From Theobroma cacao (Eukaryota; Streptophyta; Magnoliopsida; Malvales; Malvaceae): 64,000 bases of DNA. Position 1 is the stretch's first letter. Every line of letters begins with the position of its first letter. A program made the translations under genes and the position numbers. The notes beneath the pieces are model-generated. The model ran no database searches. It worked only from the letters and a program-made list of their open reading frames with translations, and was not told the origin of the DNA. The stretch is from positions 18,519,496 through 18,583,495 of the forward strand of contig NC_030852.1 in assembly GCF_000208745.1 (NCBI RefSeq), given 5' to 3'. Shown here one piece after another: positions 37,491 through 47,387 of the stretch.

Positions 37491-38761
37491 ATTTTGCTAG
37501 TTCTCAAGCAAAACACAATTATTCAAATTCATGTCTCAACTCCCATGCAAACACATTTTCTAATGGATTTCCGTGTGTGTGTGAAATCTTTTACCAAGAA
37601 TATCATAACATTTGAATGAGTTTATGCCAATACAAAATTCGAATTAGTACTAGAATTCCATAACTTTACTTTTCATCTCTCTCTCCACTAATATAGACAG
37701 ACACAATTAATATAGGCATCAATAGGACTTTATAAAGCTTGTAATGTATGGCCAGGGCAAAGTAAGATAAATTATATAATGTGGCTCAAATTACCCTAAG
37801 CACACAATTATTCTAGGATCTATATATAGAGCTCTATTTTCCTTCTCTATATACACCTTTTTTTTCACATTTGAACTTTTCTTTTGTTCAACACTTTATT
37901 CTACCTTTTCCAATTCCACAATTTTACACCCCCAAACTTATTTTCTTTGTATTGCAAGTAGTGTGGTGATTTTTAATATTTTGAAAAAAATTTTCATACC
38001 AACATCACCTTTCTACCATATGCATTTAACTCAATATATATATTCCCTAAAACAATATAAATGCTCAAGAGTGAGGGTTGCAAAATTGGAAATGTTATTT
38101 TAAGGTTAGGCTTATTATTATATGGTTAAACAAAGAAAAGAGAAATTAGGCTCCAAGGGGTATACTAAGGATAAAAATATATCAAGGTTGGCTTGAAAGG
38201 CTCAAACAGTCCAAAAATGACCTAAATCATGTTCCTAAATAAGTATTGCCTAAGATCTCACCTTGAGAGAGAATCAAGAAAATTTTAGAACTCATAACAT
38301 AATCTAAATTTTATATCAACATAAACCTTCTTTAAATAATCACAATAATACAAGGCAAAAGTTATAGTTCTCAAAATTATGACAATCACATCCTAACAAT
38401 GATACTAAACAAAAGAATTTAGCATGAATCCAGACAAAAACCTTATTTACCAAAAGCTAAAAATTCAAGACAACTAATTAGTATCATTGGATAAGGAAAC
38501 CATCGAAAAAAAATTGGCACAACTTTATTCTAGATTCTTAAAAATTTAAGCACATATAACAATTTAAATGATCAACTAATCTTAATTACTTAAAAATTTA
38601 AATAAGCAAACAAAAAAAATTAAATCTTGATACTTCCACAGAATATTTACTAACAAAAAAATAAATTTACTCTTAAAAACTTAAACTAAACACTATCCTC
38701 AATGTTAAAAAAATAAAGGTAAAGAATACTCCCCTGATGGTTGAATGAATCTGGAGAAGCT
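37491..38761 (-). other. 3' noncoding region between the transposon-protein ORF and the 3' LTR
   Basis: AT-rich, without coding or repeat features that I can support. By position it is the 3' untranslated part of the family M element. Confidence 0.4.
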
Positions 38762-39875
38762 TTAATCCTCCTTCTCTTCTTCATCATCCTCTACCTCATT
38801 ATTACCCATAAGAGGATTTGGTGCAAGTCGAAGAGTAGCCATGTCCATCCATATAAAAACAACATAAGCTCAAAACATTTGGTCCATATGTTGATTACAT
38901 TGGGTTTGATAAGCCATATGTCGCTCAAATTGGTGCCTAAGTTGCTCAACTAGGTGCCTAAGTTGCTCAACTAGGTGCCTAAGTTGCTCAACTAGTTGCT
39001 CAAGTTGCTCAATCCTCTAAGTCATTAACAGTTGTTAGGATCATGGTCAAGGAGGTTGAGGATGGTGTGTTGAAGAAGAAATAACCCCAGCAGAATGTTA
39101 AAGTTGTATGAGGATGAGATTAATATCAATTGTGAGCTCAAGGTGCAACAGCTCCTCATTAGCATCATAATGTACACCAGCCATCTTGCACATGGCTATA
39201 ATCAGAGAAAGGAACTGCAAGCCATCTTGTTTTATTTTTGTAATGTGTGTCATGGCTTTGTAAATTACATATCCAAAAGTAATTATGAGTCCCATCATGA
39301 TGGAATGAATAAAAATGGCTCTATCCTTTGTGACGTCACTGAGATGTGTGGTAGGAATTAGGTTAGTGGCCACAAAGTATAACCATACTTTAGAATTTAG
39401 TTTCATCACATTCCTCTAGAAAGAAGCTGGTGCATTATTGTATATCCTCCATTGCGCTCCTTTATCACAAAGTATCTAGATGATGTCATCCCAAGTATTG
39501 ACCATAGCTATCATTTTCAAAATTAGGAGCTTCATAAAATTCATTGATGGCATAGCTCAAGAATGGAACTAGCTTACCTCGTACAAAAACAAAATCATTA
39601 GTAGCTTCAACTGCATTAACGTAAAATTCTCTTACTAAAGGGATAATTGCAACTTTTAGTGACACGTAAAATTTTTGCCAATGTCATTCATCGATCATTA
39701 GCTGAAGGTTAAGATGTGTGATAAACCCTTTATCCAGTCCTCACTTTGGTATGGTGATTTTGTTAATGAGAGAGCTAGCATATCTAGCCATAGCGTTAGC
39801 AAACACAAATTGAGTTTGATCAAACGAGCCATTAGAACTTGCTCTTGCTCTTGCTCTTGCTCTTTTGGGTGCCAT
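38762..39875 (-). pseudogene. Degenerate putative plant transposon protein ORF with coiled-coil C-terminus
   Basis: On the minus strand the frame starts MAPKRARARARA, a basic Lys/Arg-Ala repeat from a GCTCTT microsatellite. It continues through FVREFYVNA-like and ALL-PTTHLSDVTKDRA-like segments: NLIPTTHLSDVTKDRAIFIH at about 39320-39380, then GLQFLSLIIAMC and AGVHYD. These match what I remember of the 'putative plant transposon protein' domain found in plant gypsy-like elements. A heptad-like tandem EQLRHLV (38930-39013) gives a coiled coil, followed by an acidic tail EVEDDEEEKED before the stop at 38762-38764. Several in-frame stops and at least one frameshift (near 39410) inactivate it. It lies just before the 3' LTR/PPT of the family M element, consistent with a 3'-located ORF of that element. 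Confidence 0.75.
38930..39013 (-). repeat. 24-bp in-frame tandem repeat coding EQLRHLV heptads
   Basis: Three to four near-identical units of AACTAGGTGCCTAAGTTGCT type. Length and frame keep the coiled-coil heptad (Leu/Val spacing) of the transposon-protein remnant. Confidence 0.85.
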
Positions 39876-40641
39876 TCTCAAATCCCCTGCAATTAATTCA
39901 CATTCGCAATGGCAACTTACCTAATAATTTTTAAATGCATAGATGAAGTCAATCTACCAGAACCCAATAAGAACCAAGCACAATAGCATAAGAATCATCA
40001 ATTTCCATCACAAAATGTGAACAAAATAAATAATGTAAAGTAAGTAATCAATAGTTCAAAAAATGGAAAAAATATTAAAGAAAAATTAAAAACTCAGTTA
40101 AACGTTTGAAGTGGAAAAGGAAATTTGATGAAAATTTTAGATGTGGTTAATGGGTATGGAAAGAGATTGATGAAAAGAGAAAAGTGGGTTGTAGAAAGTT
40201 GATTAAAGATGGAGAGGTGCAAGTGAGAAAAGTTCAGAGAAAAGTGTAGAAAATTTTGAGAAAAGGGGAGTTGTAGTGTTGATTGAGTAAAAGAGGGCTT
40301 AAATAAAGAAAGAGAGGGTATGGTTTTAGGTTAAAGGGAGTGGTGGGCTGCCCATTTTTTGTAGCCCATAAGAGAAAGGCCACAGCCTACCCCTAGGGGT
40401 GCTATGGCCCCTGTTGGAAATGATCGCGAAGCCGCAGCCACGTTTTGCGAGCACCGTGACTCACTTTAAAAAGTATCACCTCGATAGTTGTAAATGCTTT
40501 TTGCTAAACGCGGGGCTATAGCTTAGGGCCTAGTGAGTCGTGGCCCATGTAAGTTCCAATCAGTAGGTCACAAACTCCCCTAGTGGGAGCCACAACCTAC
40601 CCCCTTTTTTATTGATTTTTTTAGAATAGCATGTACTTGCA
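39876..40641 (-). other. 5' leader side of the transposon-protein remnant
   Basis: Noncoding. At 40370-40620 it contains several GCCACAGCCTACCCC / GGCCATAG-like motifs, comparable with the GGCC-rich motif patch in the family M LTR near 35700. No LTR terminus or PBS was found before the next LTR starts at 40642. Confidence 0.35.
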
Positions 40642-40929
40642 TGTAACACCCCAAATATTTTATGTAAATTGAGTTAATTGAGAAGGATTTATTGTGCCTT
40701 AATGACATTGATGATATATTATGTAAGCCAAGAGTTGAAAGTGCATACATTTACACTTAAGCAAATTTTTAAGGAAATATGAGAAATAATAAATAAACTC
40801 TATGGTTTGAGGTTTTGATTTGTATTTGATGTGATAAATTGAGATCTTGTATGTGTGGATTGGGTTGTACGAATGATTAGAGGTTGTGGAAAAGGTTTAG
40901 AATGAGTTTAGGCTTTAAAAAATAGTAGA

Positions 40930-41200
40930 AGTGCAGGAAAAGTCGAAGATATTGGTCCAGGATCAACTGTAAGCACCTTGCAGTTAATCGTAGGAATAAA
41001 AATAGGAAAAGATACAAGCATACTAGTCCAGGATCAACTATAAAGCCTCCATAGACGATCTTGTGAAGGAAAAATCGAATACAAGCAAACAAACTAGTCT
41101 AGGATTGATTATAGACCTTTAAAGTTGATCTTATGAAGGGAAAATGGTGAAATCTACTGGTCCAAGGTCGACTATAGACTTCCCATAGTTAACCATAGGT
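40930..41200 (+). repeat. Degenerate GGTCCAGGATCAACTATAG motif array
   Basis: Four diverged copies of a motif around GGTCCAGGATCAACTATAG with partner inverted forms (AGTTAATCG, GACGATCTTG, GTTGATCTT), spaced about 60-75 bp. It occupies the position taken by the TGTATCGATACA array in the other G2 LTRs. Confidence 0.65.
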
Positions 41201-41650
41201 TGTCTGGTTAGCCAAATTCAAGCTTAAAAGCCCTAAAATCGAGATTTGCTTCATTTTTCTCTGTTTTCTTTGTTCTTCCACCATTTGCTCTTAAATTTCA
41301 CATCCTTCAAACCCATGAAATTCCATCAATGAATCTTAGATTCTAAGTGAGGAAGAAGGAAGTTTCACTTCTCAAAAATCATGGCTTGGTTTTTGTTTTC
41401 TCTCTCTGCCCATTTGAAACCCTAAGCCACAAATGAGCACTTGGAGTTACTTAAAGTAAATTTAGAGCTTAGGAAACACTTCTAGAGGTAAGATTAAGTG
41501 TTTTTACAAATTGAATTTCAATTTAATTGGTTAATAACTTGGATTTGATTTGGTCTAGCTTTGGTAAGATTTGTGCCTTGAGTTTGGTAAGGGATTTAAA
41601 TCTAAAGATTGTACAATCTAGCCCCTAAGTTATGGTTTTAGCTCATTTTT

Positions 41651-42637
41651 TGTCATGACCCAAATCCAAGGGGTCCATGACTGGCACACAAGCCCAGCAG
41701 GCAAGCCCACTAAACCCGAGCAAGCCTCAAAGTCTAAAATCATATAACGTAAACCAAGGGATTTAATAATCAAATATTCATAATAAATTCAAACATAAAT
41801 GCATTATCCTTAGCACATAGTTTATACAAATGTTCAAAAAGCCATACATTGGCCAATAAATGTGGGTTTGTGCATAACAACCCTTACACACAATATAGCA
41901 TGGCACTCAGTGCCTACACACATTATCCACAGTGGAAAGCTTAAACTAACTTAGTGGAATGACCAAAACGGAGAACCTACCGGAGGCCAAAATCAATAGC
42001 CTATTTATCTGCACATGGTGTACAAATGGGTCAGCACTACAATACTTAATGAATGGTGTAGATAAACAAAATCATATATGTTTCTATTAAATACATATAT
42101 AAAATATATGCAACTTCCATGCATCTAGATGTTCTAGCAAACATCTCCAAATACAAGACATCTCATTATCCCTAAATCTCCAATATGAAGGCATGTCATC
42201 ATCCTCAATGTCTCCAAAGATCATCACATATATCGTTAGGTTTGCCCTCGAAGGAGATCAAAGTAATTCAAATTATTCTTCATGGCACAATCTAATCGCC
42301 GGAGTCTCACATCAGAATCATATCACATTTATCTAAACCTCTCCATGGCTTTTTCACATCATATGCCAATCAAATCAACAAGTGGTCCTCCCCTAGACAT
42401 AGTCAAATCACGCTCAGTGGCCAACCGGTGGAGAATCAAATCACGTTCAGGGCAAAGCCATTGACGGAGAAACAAATCATGCACATGCCGAAGCAATGGA
42501 TAGAGAACAGATCACGCACAGCACCGAAGTAGCTGACGGAGAATTGATCATTGACCAAAGTAACCTCTTGACGTCGGCATCACCCAAAGTAATCTTAATA
42601 GATGGCATCAAAGCACTGCAGGCAGGATTAATGTTGT
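41651..42637 (-). mobile_element. Truncated G2 LTR fragment
   Basis: It starts TGTCATGACCC and follows the left part of the G2 LTRs (compare 26610-27480) until about 42637, where similarity stops within GCACTGCAGGCAGG. The join to family M sequence there has no visible duplication, suggesting deletion or rearrangement. Confidence 0.65.
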
Positions 42638-42818
42638 CGCCTTGCTTCATCGACACCGTGATGTCATGCTCCCTAGTCCTTGTATAGCTTGGGCATCAAG
42701 GGCGTCACAACCTCTTTCTCTCCAAGGTTGTGGCCTTTATTTTCCCATATTGCATTGTATAGAAACTACTGCATTCTAGCTTCTTCCAATGTGATTTTCA
42801 CCTATATCTGATCTGAAT

Positions 42819-44923
42819 TGCGTTGAAGTAGGTTCTTAGTGGATTGATGTAATTATGTAAAGTATGGATTTCAAAAAATTTCTTTTATAAAGTAAGCAAG
42901 CAATCCAATTACACAAGCGAAAACACACATCATTCTTATTGCAAGTAACATAATCACATCCTAAAGAAAATAAGAATCTATTGAGTAAGAAAAACATACC
43001 TTTTATTTTGAAATTCTTATTTTTGGACACCACCACACCAATGATTGATTTCTCGATCAAACAAGTTTACCACTTATTCTTCAAGAATGCTTTCAACTTG
43101 AACCTTGAGTGGACAAGGTGTGGAATGATAAACTACAAGATGGCAACTGATTTTGTCTCTCTTTTCTTCCTAAAATTAATGGCTGCTTGTCTTTCAAAAA
43201 ATTCAACCAAGAATGGGAGAAAGGAAGAAAGATATGACAAAATTTGAAGGAGGAAAGAAGTGACGATTGAAACTTTTTCAAGAAAAAGTATGTATGTACG
43301 TTTTTTTTGTTCCAATCTCTTCTCTTTTAATTAAAACTCTTGCCTCAAAGGTTTAATCAAAATCAAACACCTTTGAATCAATGTTGACCATCCATTTAAA
43401 GTTATGGAAACATCAAACATGCTCCATAATTATCAAAGTTAAAATTAAAGAATAAATAATTTAATTCATTAATTATCATTTAGAGTTCTTCATAAAATAA
43501 AACTCCTTATTGAATAATAACTCTTATTTTATTATTATCCATCTTTATTTAAAAAGAATTAATAATAACTAAAAGAGTTATAGTCAAACATGGACTCTCC
43601 TTTTATCAACATGGATGTCTAGATTCATTTTGCAAGAATCCTCTTAGCATCATCTTAATTTAAGACAACTCTTGTCTTTCATTAAAACAAAAATATTTTA
43701 TCTTGTCTAAATTGAGACAAATATGTTTTCTTGTCTAGATTAAGACAAAAAATACTTTGCTTGTCTTAAATTAAGACAATCATATTTTCTTGTCTAAATT
43801 AAGACCAAATATGTTTTCTTGTATAAATTAAGACAAACATGTTAAAGCTGCCATTTTTATACATAATTTAATTAATCAAATTAAAACATGCATTCCAACT
43901 TCAACAAATTGAATTCTACGAAGGTAAGTGGGGAATCTATTTGGACATAGATATTCTAAGCTTCAATAAACTTAGAATTATTCTTAATCTCATTAAAAAT
44001 AATTCAAGCTTATTAACCATGAAATCACTCCACCATAGATTCATGGTTGCACTCTTAGATTAACTATAATTACAAGAAACAATTAAATAGTTGATATTAA
44101 TTATTTGTTGTCCAATTGCAAACCTTATATTGTGAACCCTCATAACCATCCAATGACAAAAGGTGAAATTTCATCTAATTAGTGATTCAATACTCTAGAT
44201 CTAATCTTTTGAGTATTCAAATGTGATGAGTAGCTAATTCATCAATCCACTAAGCCTAGATTAATCACCAATCTTTCTAAAATCACTAGAAGTGATGTTA
44301 ATATTATGAACTTCATTATTTGGATATATGTTTCCAGATGTTTATTTTGATTATAATCCCAAAATACAGAGTCTAGATCAATGCTTTATGATGATCATGC
44401 TCATGGTAAATCAAAGATTATGAGGAGATTAAACACAAGTTCACTATCCATCAAGATTTCGATTCTATTATAAGCAAATGTATAAGTGTGAGATCAAGAT
44501 TTAAGTAACGGTTAAACCTAAATTTGATTCTCTCATGATTCCAATTCATGTTATAGTGTCATTACTCGAAATCAACCATTTCGATGATTTGAGACTCATC
44601 ATTCCCTTGAAGTGAATCACATTCATTTCGTTCGAAGTAATCTGGACATTGCAGCCTTAACACAATAAAGTGACTAGCTTTTATATGGCTGTGAACAATT
44701 TTTAGATTCAATTAAAATACATGTCTTTTATGTATAACTCTTCATTCAAATGTATTTTAATATCTCAATAGAATCATGGTACCTTAATAACTAGATAATG
44801 AATGCTTACTTAAAACAAACTCTTTGTCTTATTATCAAAATGTACTTTCATTACAAATTTAATGAAATTAAACATAAGAATATACTTGCTTTCCATGACA
44901 CCATATTCTCAAAATTCCTAACA
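42819..44923 (-). mobile_element. Copia-type solo LTR (about 2.1 kb)
   Basis: Defined by interruption of the family M sequence. On the minus strand it starts TGTTAGGAATTTTGAG and ends near CTACTTCAACGCA. Flanking AATT on both sides is a possible short TSD remnant, but the exact left edge is uncertain by 1-2 bp. It includes a palindromic array at 43700-43840 upstream (minus) of a TTTTAATTAAAAG TATA-like region. No PBS, PPT or ORF. Confidence 0.65.
43700..43840. repeat. TTGTCTAAATTAAGACAA palindrome array
   Basis: Five copies of an 18-19 bp near-perfect palindrome (TTGTCTAAATTGAGACAA, TTGTCTAGATTAAGACAA, TTGTCTTAAATTAAGACAA and two decayed forms) with a period of about 29 bp. A related inverted pair lies just left, near 43660-43680. 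Confidence 0.85.
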
Positions 44924-45330
44924 AATTAGGCAAAGTGGTAAACATGAAAGTTGTAGCGTTGTCTCTTATCTTTCCAATGGCTCAAGAATCATGTCAATTA
45001 GACTTCTGAAGTGCAGGTTCTGTTCAAAATACTACAGTATATATGAAAGAAGCACTTAGCTATACTTATATGGTGCATCACCAATTAAAATCTTTTCACC
45101 AAATTTCCTACAAAAACAATAAAATAGACCAGCAATAACTAAACTTAAAATAATTTAAAACAATTTAATATAAAATTAAACTAAAATAACTTAAACTAAA
45201 CTACTCATCATGCATTGAACTTAACTAAGAAAAACAACTAAAATACTTAATTTCGAACCTAAAATCTTAGTGACTTAGCTACTTAAGCACCCAAAATGTG
45301 ACAAAATAACTCTATATAATAGAGTTATTA

Positions 45331-45530
45331 GGGGGTAAGAATACCATAAGATTAAGGCCGACGTGCCATATTTTCCCCATTTTGTATGTTGACTTTAGTC
45401 CAAGCATGGGGCTAAGAATACCACAAGATTATGTTGGGCATCGTACCACTTTTTTCCTCTTATGAATCCTGGTGTGGGGATAAGAATACCACAAGACTGT
45501 TGAGTGAAAGTACCCATTCTCCCCTTAATT
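45331..45530 (+). repeat. Diverged tandem repeat around GGGGNTAAGAATACCACAAGA
   Basis: Three units beginning GGGGTAAGAATACCATAAGA, GGGGCTAAGAATACCACAAG and GGGGATAAGAATACCACAAG, spaced about 70-80 bp, each followed by a T/C-rich CATTTTCCCC-like segment. It lies in the G2-related LTR. Confidence 0.7.
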
Positions 45531-46425
45531 CACTAACGGCATGTGTTAATGCATTATTTGTATATTGGATATTATAATGCCTATGATTGGCAATTGATGA
45601 TTATTACGACTATCTAGATATGATGAGATGATTTGTTGAATGAATGATACATTCTCAATTTGATTGTTTGATGTTGAGTTTGAAGGTTCAAGGATTACCT
45701 TCTATTATCTTCTTGCAAATGTTTTATAAGTTGAGTTTGCATATGGTCATTATATTTTATGCATTTAGAGTTATCAAATGCATTTATGGCTAATGTAAGG
45801 ATTTATATGATTACCATGTTGTTTTGCAAATTATGATTTATTACACAACGCTTCTCCCTTGGCTTATCCTTTTCCTCGTATCCACTCACGGAGTCTTTAT
45901 GACTCACACGTTATTTTTCCCTGTTTTATTTTACAAATCAATAGCTTGCTTGACTAGGTGACTTGTGGAGCAAATGCCCAGTTCATGGTTGGTGTGGTAA
46001 AGCCTTCCTTCCAACCTTTTGATGTTGTTACACTCCGCAGTGTGTCAAGTCAAGTCATTTAATCATTACGTTGATATTGAACTTGACTATGTAAATAACG
46101 TTGATATTCTTGTTTATGTTTCCACACATTGTGTTAAGCTCTGGATATGGGTGCATAAGCACAATAAGACTATGGTGGGTGATCCATAGCAATATAGGCT
46201 CGGGATGTGTGCCGAACCACAGTTGTTTTTAACATATGCATATTTATATGAAATGTGATAAAAGCCACACTTTGCATTGAGAAGTTCTATAATGTGGTAG
46301 CCTTGATAAATTAAATGCATATTCATAGTTGTTGAGTTGTTAATGAATTAATATGTGAAAGTGAATGACTAGCCCATATAGGTCTATACGTCGGTCACGA
46401 TCCTTCCAGGAAATGGGATGTGACA

Positions 46426-47121
46426 GAAAGTGTGGGCTAACTAAGCTTATGAACTAAGCTAGTGAATGAGAACAATGTATTGATTACTTATGTGTGCTAA
46501 TTGGTCTAGATCCCATTGTAGGTCCGAGGATTGGTTAGCTAAAGGAGCTTGACTACGTGGCCTAGCTTTGAGTTGATGGCAAATAAGGTGAATGGACTTG
46601 CAATAAAAGTGTTATGGAAAAAAGCATGAAAAATATTTATTTAAACTATATGGCCTTGAATATGTTCTATTATGTTTTAACAAATGAAATCGAATATATG
46701 TGAATGTATAAATGCTTTTAATTATGAAATTTGCATTAGGAGCAAGTTTTTCTTAAGTTGTGTACTATGCTATGTTGATGCTATGTCATGTTGTGATTTC
46801 AAAAGTATGTTTGAAGTATAATAATGCCAGTCCTGTTTTGTGTAGGAAATATGTTTGAGTTTTTGCTAAATTCTGTGTGGCGTGCTTTCAAAGGAAAAGC
46901 ATTAAATGATTTTTTTTCCAATGAATGTTGTGTTGGAAAGCCTATGTGTTATAATGTTATGAAAAAAATGATTTAATGTATTGGTATCAATTTTAAGTAC
47001 TTGTGATCGCATGGTGGTGAAACCACATGCTTTTGATTATGATAAGACGTTCAAAAAGTGTAAAGGATTTCCTCACGGTTTTCTAGTGATAGACAATTTT
47101 GGTTGAGTAGCTTAGGTTAAG
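46426..47121. other. Unassigned AT-rich sequence
   Basis: No coding frame, PBS or clear LTR terminus was found. It may be decayed LTR or interior sequence between the G4 LTR and the next LTR fragment. Confidence 0.35.
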
Positions 47122-47387
47122 TGAAATACCCCATACTTTGATATGGTGATAAATAAAGTTGATCGAATGCAAATTGAGGTCAATTAAAATGTTTAAAAGT
47201 GATAAAAGGTGATTCGGAAGTCAAATGAGGCATAATAAGGTATTTTGGGTACCAAAGAGACAAGATAAAATTTTTAAAATAAAATAATATTTTATTAATG
47301 AAATAATATTAAAATATTAATATTTAGCCGGATGTCGAAATCAGTCATGAAGAAGGATCATATGGTTGATCCAAGTGGGGGAGAAGA
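47122..47387 (+). mobile_element. Start of a G3-type LTR, truncated
   Basis: It begins TGAAATACCCCATACTTTG and is the inverted counterpart of the right end of the LTR at 5636-9411 (shared GATGTCGAAATCAGTCA and GGATCATATGGTTGATCC). It stops after GGGGGAGAAGA where the E copy begins. Confidence 0.65.

Larger units (their letters stand above)
42638..45330 (-). mobile_element. Truncated family M LTR (copy 3), split by a copia-type LTR
   Basis: The right part (44924-45330) follows copy 1 from AGGCAAAGTGGTAAACAT to the terminus ATAATAGAGTTATTA. A short left part (about 42638-42818) matches the segment before that point. The first ~1.1 kb of the LTR is missing. The terminal CA has changed to TA. 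Confidence 0.65.
40642..46425 (+). mobile_element. G2-related LTR in plus orientation (G4 subtype), heavily interrupted
   Basis: It starts TGTAACACCCC. Over its first ~300 bp it aligns with the minus-strand starts of the G2 LTRs (shared ACACTTA-GCAAATTT, GGAAATATG, TTTGAGGTTTTGAT). It ends GGGATGTGACA at 46425 after a GGTCACGATCC segment. Between about 41651 and 45330 it holds inverted G2 and family M fragments. The flanks TTGCA and GAAAG do not match, and no PBS follows, so the right boundary is tentative. Confidence 0.5.
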
